From: Sarcodiotheca gaudichaudii
Taxonomy: Eukaryota; Rhodophyta; Florideophyceae; Gigartinales; Solieriaceae
Direction of reading: 5' to 3'
Assembly (NCBI GenBank): GCA_032355985.1
Contig: JAUKVZ010000003.1
Location: 1 to 64,000 of the forward strand
DNA: 64,000 nt
The notes below the pieces were generated by a model. The model worked only from the letters and a program-made list of their open reading frames with translations, did not search any database and had not been told where the DNA came from. This document shows, one piece after another, positions 47,032-55,284 of the stretch (the stretch's first letter is position 1; every line of letters begins with the position of its first letter). A program made the translations under genes and the position numbers.

Positions 47032-47787
47032 ATGACATTCAGATCAGCAGCGATCGCGGGCGCGGCTCTATGCGCAATCTCACAGGCGTCGCATGGCGCC
47101 ATGACGTTTGCGCTTCTTGACCAGGTCGGCGGAACCGTTCAGATGAACGCAGGCGCCGTCGACGGCGTCTTCGACACGGATATGGACGTGTTCACAGATG
47201 AAGCGATGGAGGCCATCCACGTTTCTCTGTCGGACAGCGGCGTGCAGACCGAAGGGTATGTCACGTTCGTCCTGCTCGAGACGGACATGGGCATCGCCTT
47301 CGCGTCACTCGTCGACGGCCAGTTTCCTGAGATGCCTCGCGGCATTCTGGGTAGCGGCGCCAGTGTCGATATGACGTCGACGGGTCCGGAGCATGTCGTT
47401 GGACTCACCAACGATGATGGCGCGGATCTCGGTCCGACCTTCATGCTTGGCGGCCGTAACACGGTCGGCGGGACATTCAACTGGGCTGATGCGCCGGGCG
47501 ATGACGCCGACGCGTTCGCCTGGGCCGGATTCGAGCGAGGCGACTATGTCTCCTACACGTTTACGGAAACGGACGACACATTCTCACCTGACGGTCTGAC
47601 CGAAACCGACACGTTCCAGTTCGCAAGCTGGAACAGTGAATCGGAGATGTGGGAGATCGTCGCGACATCGGAATTCACGGTGAACGACCAGTTCGGCTTT
47701 ACGGCTGAAATCGTTCCAGCGCCCGGAAGCACAGCGATCCTGATGGCAGGAGCTGTGGCGCTGGTTGGTCGCCGCCGACGCGGCTAG
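47032..47787 (+). CDS. Secreted protein with exosortase-type C-terminal sorting tail
   Basis: 251 residues. Signal peptide (AAIAGAALCAISQASHGA) and C-terminal tail IVPAPGSTAILMAGAVALVG then RRRRG. A GAGAGAG purine run precedes the ATG. The central part is acidic, beta-rich and without a recognised domain; it shares style but not obvious sequence with the preceding gene. The two are likely co-expressed surface or released proteins. Confidence 0.85.
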   Translation: MTFRSAAIAGAALCAISQASHGAMTFALLDQVGGTVQMNAGAVDGVFDTDMDVFTDEAMEAIHVSLSDSGVQTEGYVTFVLLETDMGIAFASLVDGQFPEMPRGILGSGASVDMTSTGPEHVVGLTNDDGADLGPTFMLGGRNTVGGTFNWADAPGDDADAFAWAGFERGDYVSYTFTETDDTFSPDGLTETDTFQFASWNSESEMWEIVATSEFTVNDQFGFTAEIVPAPGSTAILMAGAVALVGRRRRG

Positions 47788-47792
47788 CGGGG

Positions 47793-47839
47793 CGTCGGGA
47801 GCGTCTGACTCTTTGTTGAGTAGGAGTCAGACCCCGACG
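47793..47839. terminator. Long hairpin between the sorting-tail gene and bioB, overlapping the bioB stop
   Basis: CGTCGGG (47793-47799) and GTCTGACTC (47803-47811) pair with GAGTCAGAC (47824-47832) and CCCGACG (47833-47839): 16 base pairs with a three-base bulge. The bioB stop (47827-47829) lies inside the stem. No T run on either side, so it is more likely a stabiliser or a weak bidirectional terminator. Confidence 0.55.
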
Positions 47840-48981
47840 TCCACGCCGCGGATTCGCAGCTTCGCGAGTTTGCGTTCTGAAATGACACTGTCCTTGAGCG
47901 AGCCCGGCGCGTGCCGAGGCTCGTTTTTCATGCGCTCTTCCAGCTCCGCCATGAATGCATCTGATTCGGCGCCATGCAGCTCCAGCGTGAATCCCGCATC
48001 ACGAATCAGCGCGATGGTCTGCGCGGCGCTCGAGCCCTCCGTCAGCAGATAGCCGTCGATGAAGAGTGAGTTGGCCGGTTCGAGCGCCAGCCCCTGCAGA
48101 TGCCGCAGATGGATCTCTCGCCCAGCCGCCACGCGCACCTCCGCCGTGGGATTGAGCAGACGCATCAGGCAGAGCACGCGCAGACAGAACTCGGGCGTCA
48201 GCGCCTGTCCATCAACATTCGGATCCAGCACGTCGTTGCCCGCGATGGGCACGAGGAAGTTGACCGGAATCGACTCGGCGCGCACGTTGCGAAGTGAGCG
48301 GCCCACATCGATCAGATCATCGACGCCTTCGCCCATGCCCACGATGAGTCCCGTGCAGAGTTGAAGCCCTGCTGAACGAGCCGCCTGCAATGTCTCCATG
48401 CGATCCTGATACGTGTGCGTCGTGCAGATCGAAGGGTAATGACGCTCCGACGTATTGAGATTGTGATTCAGGCGATCGAGCCCCGCTTCCCGCAGGCGCT
48501 GCGCCTTGGCCTCATCCAGCAGACCGCTCGAAAGGCATGTCTGCAGACCGAATCGCTCCTTCACCTCGGTGATGCACGAGGCCATGTATTCGATGTCATC
48601 GTCTGACGGCCCGCGCCCTGAAAGAACCATGCAGTAGCGAAAGGCGCCGCTGTCCCGCGCCTGCTCAGCTTCTGCAAGAATCTGGTCGCGCGGCTTGAGC
48701 TTGTACGCCTGCACGGGAGCGCTCGATGTCTTCGCCTGGCCGCAGTACCCGCAGTCCTCAGGACACGCGCCGTTCTGCACGTTGTTGAGGATGTGCACCT
48801 GCACGCTCTGACCGCAATGACGCCGCCGCACGAGCCCGCATGCATAGACGAGCGGCAGGAGCGGCGTGTGCGCCGCGTCCAGCACGCTGGCGGCGTCTGC
48901 GTCGGAGATTGATTCACCAGCCAGGCCGCGCTCGACAAACGCGCTGAGACGGGCGTCCAGACCAGTGACGGCATCAGACAT
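47827..48981 (-). CDS. bioB: Biotin synthase
   Basis: 384 residues. Radical SAM triad C73-x3-C77-x2-C80 in ACPEDCGYCGQ, FRYCMVLSGRGPSDDD, TCLSSGLLDEAKAQRLREAGLDRLNHNLNTSE in the conserved order, and IPVNFLVPI. The enzyme inserts sulfur into dethiobiotin using an Fe-S cluster. It is longer than E. coli BioB by about 40 residues, mostly at the termini. No other biotin genes are in the window. Confidence 0.95.
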   Translation of the reverse strand: MSDAVTGLDARLSAFVERGLAGESISDADAASVLDAAHTPLLPLVYACGLVRRRHCGQSVQVHILNNVQNGACPEDCGYCGQAKTSSAPVQAYKLKPRDQILAEAEQARDSGAFRYCMVLSGRGPSDDDIEYMASCITEVKERFGLQTCLSSGLLDEAKAQRLREAGLDRLNHNLNTSERHYPSICTTHTYQDRMETLQAARSAGLQLCTGLIVGMGEGVDDLIDVGRSLRNVRAESIPVNFLVPIAGNDVLDPNVDGQALTPEFCLRVLCLMRLLNPTAEVRVAAGREIHLRHLQGLALEPANSLFIDGYLLTEGSSAAQTIALIRDAGFTLELHGAESDAFMAELEERMKNEPRHAPGSLKDSVISERKLAKLRIRGVDVGV

Positions 48982-49157
48982 GGGGCTGAAATCTCCTCGG
49001 GACAGGGGATGAACTTGCGCCGATCGACGCGAGGATAGCGTGAATATCGGCCCTCAGGCCCATTCTGGGACTCTTTGCTTGCGATGGCGGCAAAGGCGTG
49101 CAAATCTAGTGTCGGAAAGGCCTTACCGCTCAGCCCATCGGCCGTGTGGAGGCCCTT

Positions 49158-50264
49158 GTGGCGTTTGACGTGAAGAGAAGATGCGTCCAGTTCGGTCGAT
49201 CGATCGCGCCTGTTGCAGGCGCCATTGTCGCGTTGGCCGGAACGGCATGGGCAGCGCCGGACGCACAGCCCATCATCCTGCATGAAGGCGTGATCGGGAA
49301 GGCGGATGTCACGAGCGCCCGCCACGTTGATCCGAACGACTCAAAGTCGCCATACGCCGGCGTCGCCAGCCTGTTCATTGACGGAAAAAGCCTGGCGACG
49401 GGCGCCGCGATTTCACGCTGGCACATTCTGACGGCCGCGCACTGCTTTGATCTCGATAACGATGGTCGACTTGAAGTCGGCAAGGATGTCGTGATCTTCT
49501 TCAATGACTCAGGCGATCACAGTCATGTGGTGTTCCCCGAGGACATCCGCTCGATTCAAGCACATCCGGATTTCACGGGATTCCTGAATCCGACAGTGCA
49601 TGACGATCTGGCGGTCATCACGCTCTGGGATCCCCTGCCCGCCGGCATTCCCACGTACGAAATCCATCGCGACGAACCAAATATCGGTGATGTCGTTGAA
49701 CTCGTCGGATATGGCGAGACTGGAGATGGCGTCGAGGGATACATCCCCGGCTCCGGATTCATCACGACAAAACGAGTCGGCGCCAATGTGATCGACGAGT
49801 TGTACGCCGACGATGAAGCAGCTGGCGTCGCCGAGCTGTGGAAGTTCGATTTCGATGGGCCGATCGGCAATGGACCTCTTGGCGGGCCGAGCCTCGGCCC
49901 GGATTCTGAGGCGACGCTTGGTGAAGGCGATTCCGGCGGCCCGGGCTTCCTTGTGAAGGATGGTCAGCGGCTGCTCTTCAGCGTGAACAACTTCATCGCA
50001 GGCCCAGGCTCCAACGGGCGCTACGGCAGCAGCGGTGGCGGCGTCGTCCTCTCGGCGTACACGCCCTGGCTCGACAGCTTCATCTTCAGCGTGACGGATT
50101 TCGATCTGAATCGCGATGGCGATCTCAGCGGGCTCGATCTGATGCAGTTGATCGACGCCTGGGGCACATCAGCCCCGAGAGCGGATTTCAACGCCGATGG
50201 CGTGATCGATTCGATCGATCTGGCCCGCATGATCCGGGCGATGGAGCAGCGGGATCAGCGATAA
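49158..50264 (+). CDS. Secreted trypsin-like serine protease with dockerin-like C-terminus
   Basis: About 368 residues from the GTG at 49158, chosen because GGAGG lies five bases upstream; a GTG at 49146 or 49170 is possible. Signal peptide (SIAPVAGAIVALAGTAWAA). The S1 catalytic triad is complete: His95 in LTAAHC, Asp150 in HDDLAVITL, Ser259 in GEGDSGGPGF. The C-terminal 55 residues form two dockerin-like calcium loops (DLNRDGDLSGLDLMQLIDAWG; DFNADGVIDSIDLARMI), without the closing Cys-Pro seen in other proteins of this window. It is exported and probably attached to a surface partner. Confidence 0.9.
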   Translation: MAFDVKRRCVQFGRSIAPVAGAIVALAGTAWAAPDAQPIILHEGVIGKADVTSARHVDPNDSKSPYAGVASLFIDGKSLATGAAISRWHILTAAHCFDLDNDGRLEVGKDVVIFFNDSGDHSHVVFPEDIRSIQAHPDFTGFLNPTVHDDLAVITLWDPLPAGIPTYEIHRDEPNIGDVVELVGYGETGDGVEGYIPGSGFITTKRVGANVIDELYADDEAAGVAELWKFDFDGPIGNGPLGGPSLGPDSEATLGEGDSGGPGFLVKDGQRLLFSVNNFIAGPGSNGRYGSSGGGVVLSAYTPWLDSFIFSVTDFDLNRDGDLSGLDLMQLIDAWGTSAPRADFNADGVIDSIDLARMIRAMEQRDQR

Positions 50265-50303
50265 GACTGCGTCCTGCTTTCTCACAACAAACGACGCGCA
50301 TTG

Positions 50304-50356
50304 AAAAGGCCCGAAGCATGCGCTTCGTCGGTTGACGATGGCGCATGCTCCGGGCC
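50304..50356 (-). terminator. Terminator of the small sorting-tail gene
   Basis: GGCCCG-a-AGCATGCGC pairs with GCGCATGCT-c-CGGGCC (15 base pairs, one mismatch). On the minus strand a short T4 run follows (complement of 50304-50307). It also lies about 40 bases after the convergent protease gene and may serve both. Confidence 0.75.
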
Positions 50357-50381
50357 TCAGATCTTTCAGAAGACGCTTCGG

Positions 50382-50906
50382 TCAGCGGCGACGCCTTCGG
50401 CTTGCGGCGCCGGCTGCGATCAGCAGAAGCACGCCGCTGCCCGGAGCAGGCACTTCGCGCACCCTGATGTCCGGATCGCGACCGCCGGGAAGCCAGTCGA
50501 TCGGCGGCACTTCACCACCGGTGCCCTTGGGCCCCCACTGATCGCTGTGTCCAACGACGGGCGGCAGCGGATCAGGATTCTTCCGGCCGTCCGGCCCCTG
50601 ATCGGAGTGGCGAGCTTCCGCATCGCCATTGCCGGGTCCCAGGAGCCATGAAGGCACCTGGGCCAGACCGGCGCCGGGAGCGGTGCGAATGTTCTGATTC
50701 GCCAGATGAACCCAGTCGGCGTCGTTCGACGGCTCGACGACTGGTGTCATCGCGAGAACGACACCGCCACCGGTGTTTCCGCCCGACTCACCATCTGAGG
50801 CGAAGTCGATGTCTCCCGCGCTGCCTGCCGCGAATGCCGGCAGGGCGAGCATGCCTGTACAGGCCGCCACGATCGGGAGCAGTTTTCGTTCTTTCGAGTT
50901 GATCAT
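50382..50906 (-). CDS. Small secreted protein with exosortase-type sorting tail
   Basis: 174 residues from the ATG at 50906, which has GGGAG eight bases upstream; an ATG at 50921 overlaps the preceding stop. Signal peptide (LLPIVAACTGMLALPAFA). Pro/Gly/Asp-rich, low-complexity body with two similar short units (RHSDQGPDGR and GHSDQWGPKG). C-terminal tail VPAPGSGVLLLIAAGAAS then RRRRR. It sits directly behind the HTH/repeat regulator gene (14 bases, or overlapping if the upstream ATG is used), so the two are very likely co-transcribed and translationally coupled. A terminator follows. Confidence 0.8.
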   Translation of the reverse strand: MINSKERKLLPIVAACTGMLALPAFAAGSAGDIDFASDGESGGNTGGGVVLAMTPVVEPSNDADWVHLANQNIRTAPGAGLAQVPSWLLGPGNGDAEARHSDQGPDGRKNPDPLPPVVGHSDQWGPKGTGGEVPPIDWLPGGRDPDIRVREVPAPGSGVLLLIAAGAASRRRRR

Positions 50907-50920
50907 GTTGAATGCTCCCA

Positions 50921-52168
50921 TCAGTTGGCGACGACCTTGGCGGTCTCAAGAATGCGCCATCCTGTGGCTCGGAACGTTGGAAATCTGCCCATCGTTCCCA
51001 CGATGAGCCTGCGGTCCTCGTCGTCGACCGTGTAGTCGATCTCGAAGCCCGTGGCGTCGGAAATAGCGCGATGCAGGGAATACTGCATCGTGAAGACGCG
51101 CTCCCGCATGGCCCAGTTGTCGAGCTTCTCAGCGATGTCGAGGGCCTTATTCGTAAAGACCGCAAGCACACGCTGAAGATCTCGTCCACCCAGGTCGCGA
51201 AGCGCGATGTTGGAACCGAAGATGCAGCACCAGCCGTAGCTTTCGAGCCAGTCGCCGACCGGTGAATGATCCGTGTCGATCACGCTGGAGAGTTGCTCCA
51301 TGAGCGTGTCGATCGCGTTGGTCGCTGAACGCTGGCCCAGAGCCACCTCGACTTCGAGCAGGCCGCCGGAACACGTGTTGGCGATACCGGCGAGTGAGTC
51401 GTCATCCAGCGCTTCGGCGAGCTCGAGATAGAGATCGCGGGAGCGGCGAAGATCCCGCTCGGCCTTTTTGGCGTGCATCGCCAGGCTTTCCGGCTCGGTC
51501 TCCATCATGCGGCGATGCGTCTGCCCGCGCACATAGTGAGCGAAGGCGACACGCTTGCCCGAGGCGACTTCCTGAGGCGGGTTCTCTTCATGCCATTCGA
51601 TGAGCATGTTGGCGATGCCCAGCGCGGGCACGAGATCCCACAACGCGTAGTACGCGTTGGCCAGGTTGCCCTGAAGCTGTACGCGACGAGTCGCAGGGAT
51701 GGGTCCTTCCTGAAGGCCGCGTTTGGCGGCGTCCAGCGCATTTTGATGCCGACCCAGGCCATCCCAGCCGCCATATTCGCGATTGCACGCCAGAGCGCGC
51801 TCGGCGCTTGTCGTCGCGACTTCATACTGGCGTCTGGCGATCGTGACCATATCTGAGTAACGCCCTGCCCTGTGCGCCTCAAGCGCGAGGGCGTCGAGCG
51901 ATTCGAAACTTTCCTGTGCGTCGTCCAGATCGTCATCGCCGACGCCTCTGGATCCCCACACGGCGTCCACGACTTCGCCGACCGGCCATTCCAACACGGT
52001 GGCAAGCGAAACCAGGAAGTCGAGCTTCGGGTTTCCGCTGTCCGTATACAACTTGGTCGCGTCCCGCCTGAGAGCACGACCCAACTCCGCTCGGCTCCAC
52101 TTCTTTGACACTCTTGCCAAATCAAGAAGCCGGTGGAGCCGGTCCCTTCTTTCCAGGGTTTCCACCAT
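50921..52168 (-). CDS. HTH regulator with C-terminal helical-repeat domain
   Basis: 415 residues. Residues about 8-68 form an XRE-like helix-turn-helix (LLDLARVSKKWSRAELGRAL, then SGNPKLDFLVSLATVLEWPV). Residues about 85-400 are helical repeats resembling tetratricopeptide units (ALACNREYGGWDGLGRHQNA, LQGNLANAYYALWDLVPALG, AHYVRGQTHRRMMETEPES). HTH plus helical repeats is the architecture of RRNPP-type peptide-sensing regulators, though no specific family was recognised. It precedes and is coupled to a small exported protein gene. Upstream lies a 0.5 kb gene-free gap with a plus-strand terminator. Confidence 0.75.
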   Translation of the reverse strand: MVETLERRDRLHRLLDLARVSKKWSRAELGRALRRDATKLYTDSGNPKLDFLVSLATVLEWPVGEVVDAVWGSRGVGDDDLDDAQESFESLDALALEAHRAGRYSDMVTIARRQYEVATTSAERALACNREYGGWDGLGRHQNALDAAKRGLQEGPIPATRRVQLQGNLANAYYALWDLVPALGIANMLIEWHEENPPQEVASGKRVAFAHYVRGQTHRRMMETEPESLAMHAKKAERDLRRSRDLYLELAEALDDDSLAGIANTCSGGLLEVEVALGQRSATNAIDTLMEQLSSVIDTDHSPVGDWLESYGWCCIFGSNIALRDLGGRDLQRVLAVFTNKALDIAEKLDNWAMRERVFTMQYSLHRAISDATGFEIDYTVDDEDRRLIVGTMGRFPTFRATGWRILETAKVVAN

Positions 52169-52530
52169 TGCAAACTCCTACCAATACTTGGTCCCACTGA
52201 TGAGGGCCTCTCCGCCATGGGTCCATGCCCTCAAGCGACCCGAGAATAACCCATTTTCACAGACCCTCTCGAAACACTGCTTTTTGGCAGGGGGCTGCAA
52301 AACCGCATCCCAGGAGCGAAAGGGCCCGATACGGAATTTTAGTCGTATTTCGGACTACCTCAATGGTCCGCACGTAGATTGGCCCCGGTTCCACACCAGG
52401 GAGTGTCCGCGGCCGGGTTGAGCACCGCCAGGACGACGAGATCGCCCACGACCGATTCTCGCGTCACGCTCACCCAATCAGCCGCGGGCAACCATCCGCG
52501 GCTTCCATGTGAAGCCCACATCTCCTCCAG
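52169..52530 (+). ncRNA. Gene-free stretch before an orphan terminator, candidate small RNA
   Basis: No convincing protein on either strand. The plus strand ends in a strong terminator although no plus-strand gene lies within 1.9 kb upstream, which suggests a short transcript starting somewhere in 52200-52470. A perfect 7-base-pair hairpin GCCGCGG/CCGCGGC (52481-52487 with 52496-52502) lies just ahead of the terminator. The AT-rich patch at 52330-52360 could hold a promoter. No known RNA family was recognised. Confidence 0.35.
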
Positions 52531-52531
52531 T

Positions 52532-52569
52532 GGGGGGCCGCCCAAGGGCGGTCCCCCGCTTCTTTTTTT
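52532..52569 (+). terminator. Strong intrinsic terminator with no upstream coding gene
   Basis: GGGGGGCCGCCC (52532-52543) pairs with GGGCGGTCCCCC (52546-52557) with one G-T pair, followed by CTTCTTTTTTT. It lies on the plus strand, 130 bases ahead of the oxidoreductase gene and far from any upstream plus-strand gene. Confidence 0.85.
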
Positions 52570-52699
52570 GCCCACGTCCAAATGTGTTTTTTCGCCTCCC
52601 CTGCGATCGCGAGGCGCCGACTCCGCCCACGCTCTGCAGCGATAGCATGAGCAGGCGACGGAGGCGCGTTGGGCGCCCATTCATGGAGGAGCGAAGCGC

Positions 52700-54910
52700 A
52701 TGGGCAAGCCGAAGGCCGGCGGCGGACTGGCGGCAATCCTTTACAGCCTGCAGCGGGCGCGCGACGCCGGCGGCTACATGCGCATGTGGCGCGCCCTGCG
52801 ATCCAAGAACGCATGCAAGACGTGTGCGCTTGGCATGGGCGGGCAGCGCGGCGGCATGGTCAATGAGTTGGGCCGTTTTCCCGAGGTGTGCAAGAAGTCC
52901 ATCCAGGCGATGGCCGCGGACATGCAGGGGCGCATCCGCGAAGATTTCTTTCAGACATTCGATTTCGATCGGCTCGAGCGATTCACGCCTCGGGAGCTCG
53001 AATATTCCGGGCGGCTTGTCGATCCCTTATACGCGGGCCCCGATGACACGACGTATCGCGCGATCACGTGGGATGACGCGCTTGCGCGCATTGGCGCGAA
53101 GATGAAGGAGACGATTCCGGACGAGTCTTTCTTCTACTTCAGCGGACGTTCATCCAACGAAGCGGGATTCATTCTGCAGGTCTTCGCCCGGCTGTACGGC
53201 ACCAACAACGTCAACAACTGTTCCTACTACTGCCACCAGGCGTCCGGGGTCGGACTCTCCTCCGTCACAGGCTCGGGAACTGCGACGATCGAACTCGAGG
53301 ATCTGGATCAGGCAGATCTGGTCGTGCTGATCGGGGGCAATCCCGCATCCAATCATCCGCGCTTCATGCGAACGCTGATGGATCTGAAACGCCGCGGCGG
53401 GCGGGCGGTGATCATCAATCCGCTTCGCGAAGAGGGTCTTGTGCGTTTCCGAGTGCCCAGTGATGTACGGAGCTTGCTCTTCGGGACGGATATTGCGGAT
53501 CAGTATGTGCAGCCGCACATCGGCGGCGACATCGCGCTGCTCAAGGGCGTCGCGAAGTCACTCTTGAATCGCGGCGGTGTCGATGAACAGTTCGTTCGCA
53601 ACTATTGCGAAGGCTGGGACGAGATGCGCCGAGATCTGGAGGATGCTTCCTGGTCGAGTCTGCTCGAAGCGTCCGGTGTCGAACGTGCGCAGATCGAATC
53701 GTTTGTCGACGAACTGCTCGCATCGAAGAAGACCATCTTCTGCTGGACGATGGGCATGACGCATCATGAGCATGGCGTCGAAAACGTTCAGATGATCGCC
53801 AACCTTGCAATGATGCGCGGCATGCTGGGCCGACCCGGTTGCGGGCTGCTGCCGTTGCGCGGGCACAGCAATGTGCAGGGCATCGGATCAATCGGCGCGA
53901 CGCCGCAGCTCAAGGATGCGATCTTCCAGAATCTGGAGCGCGAGTATGGCGTCACGCTGCCAACATCAGAAGGGCTCGACACGCTCTCATGTATGGATCG
54001 GGCGGCAGAGGGTCGCGTGCGATTCGCATTCCATCTTGGCGGCAATCTGTATGGCTCCAATCCCGATGCGAAGTATGCCCAGGAAGCCCTTCGCAAGATC
54101 GACATGACCGTGTTTCTCAGCACCACGTTGAACACGGGTCACATGCGAGGACGGGGCAAGGAGTCGATCATTCTTCCGGTGCTCGCCCGAGATGAAGAGT
54201 CGCAGGCGACGACACAGGAATCCATGTTCAATTACGTGCGTCTGAGCGACGGCGGCGACGCTCGCCACAAAGGGCCTCGAAGCGAAGTCGAAGTGATCGC
54301 CGGCATCGCCGAGCGCGTGCTGGGTGACGACTCCCCCATCGACTGGAGTCTGATGCGCGCCCATCGCGAGATTCGGCAGGCGATCGCCAAGGTCGTGCCG
54401 GGCTACGAGCGCATCGGCGCCATTGACGGGACGCGCGAAGAGTTTCAGATCGATGGCCGCACATTTCACGAGCCGCGCTTCAGCACGCCCAGTGGAAAAG
54501 CGAATTTTCACGTGATCCAGCCGCCGGACCTGCCATCGGAGGACACATCGCTTCGCCTGATGACGATTCGCTCCGAGGGCCAGTTCAATACGGTCGTGTA
54601 TGAGGAGGAGGATCGCTATCGCGGGCAAGAGCGGCGAGATGTAATCCTCATGAATAGCGCCGATATGCAGCGGCTGGGCCTGGCGCCCGAGCAGCGCGTG
54701 ACGGTCTCAAGCGAAACGGGCGAGATGCGCGGCGTGCTGGTGCGCGCCTTTGATGTGCGAGCGGGCAACGCTGCCATGTATTACCCGGAGGCGAACGTGC
54801 TGGTTCCTCGCGCTGCAGACGCCAAGTCGCGCACGCCGGCTTTCAAGAACATACGCATCAGTGTGCGCGCCGAGCATGCCCTGCCCGTGATGGCGGAGGC
54901 TTCCTCATGA
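52700..54910 (+). CDS. Molybdopterin oxidoreductase of the FdhF/YdeP family
   Basis: 736 residues, with GGAGG upstream of the ATG. CKTCALGMGGQRGGM is the N-terminal Cys motif of the YdeP group (two Cys rather than a full four-Cys cluster site). FFYFSGRSSNEAGFILQ, NNCSYYCHQASGVGL, LVVLIGGNPASNHPRFM and GMLGRPGCGLLPLRGHSNVQG are molybdopterin-binding blocks; the C-terminal 120 residues form the dinucleotide-binding domain. It is related to formate dehydrogenase alpha chains but the substrate is unproven. No twin-arginine signal: cytoplasmic. Its stop overlaps the next start, and a MobA gene follows, which supplies the guanine dinucleotide form of the cofactor. Confidence 0.9.
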   Translation: MGKPKAGGGLAAILYSLQRARDAGGYMRMWRALRSKNACKTCALGMGGQRGGMVNELGRFPEVCKKSIQAMAADMQGRIREDFFQTFDFDRLERFTPRELEYSGRLVDPLYAGPDDTTYRAITWDDALARIGAKMKETIPDESFFYFSGRSSNEAGFILQVFARLYGTNNVNNCSYYCHQASGVGLSSVTGSGTATIELEDLDQADLVVLIGGNPASNHPRFMRTLMDLKRRGGRAVIINPLREEGLVRFRVPSDVRSLLFGTDIADQYVQPHIGGDIALLKGVAKSLLNRGGVDEQFVRNYCEGWDEMRRDLEDASWSSLLEASGVERAQIESFVDELLASKKTIFCWTMGMTHHEHGVENVQMIANLAMMRGMLGRPGCGLLPLRGHSNVQGIGSIGATPQLKDAIFQNLEREYGVTLPTSEGLDTLSCMDRAAEGRVRFAFHLGGNLYGSNPDAKYAQEALRKIDMTVFLSTTLNTGHMRGRGKESIILPVLARDEESQATTQESMFNYVRLSDGGDARHKGPRSEVEVIAGIAERVLGDDSPIDWSLMRAHREIRQAIAKVVPGYERIGAIDGTREEFQIDGRTFHEPRFSTPSGKANFHVIQPPDLPSEDTSLRLMTIRSEGQFNTVVYEEEDRYRGQERRDVILMNSADMQRLGLAPEQRVTVSSETGEMRGVLVRAFDVRAGNAAMYYPEANVLVPRAADAKSRTPAFKNIRISVRAEHALPVMAEASS

Positions 54911-55284
54911 AAGCGCAGCTTTCCAATCAGCACATTCGGCTGCGCCTTGATCCGGGTGATCTATCGCAGCTTCAATCCGAATCTGCCGTGGAAATCAGCG
55001 TCGCAGCGCCAGGGCGTGATGGCGATCTGCAGGAATTGGCGATCCGATTGACTGTCGATACTGAGGCGAATGATGCCTGGATTCAGATCCGTGATCGGCT
55101 GATCGGGATTCATCTGCGCGAGCAGGATGTTTCGTATCTGGCTGACCCGGCGCACGAGGGCGTGCGTTTCACGCAGGAGGTCAACGACGATTCGGATCTG
55201 GCATGTGTCGTCGAAAAGGACATGCACTCATTCGCACGCATCGGTGTGACGATTCCACGAAGCAGAGCGCGCGCCCGTGGATGA
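54907..55284 (+). CDS. Small conserved protein of the molybdoenzyme cluster, function unknown
   Basis: 125 residues, overlapping the oxidoreductase stop by four bases (ATGA). The start MKAQLSNQHIRLRLDPGDLSQL resembles the small DUF7009-like proteins found beside molybdoenzyme genes (tentative). Beta-rich, no membrane segment, no catalytic motif seen. Its 3' end overlaps the mobA start by eight bases. The context suggests a maturation or accessory role for the oxidoreductase. Confidence 0.75.
   Translation: MKAQLSNQHIRLRLDPGDLSQLQSESAVEISVAAPGRDGDLQELAIRLTVDTEANDAWIQIRDRLIGIHLREQDVSYLADPAHEGVRFTQEVNDDSDLACVVEKDMHSFARIGVTIPRSRARARG

Noticed and set aside
52360-52680. Small minus-strand open frames across the orphan terminator
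   Set aside because: They read through a perfect terminator stem, have no ribosome site and show no protein-like composition.
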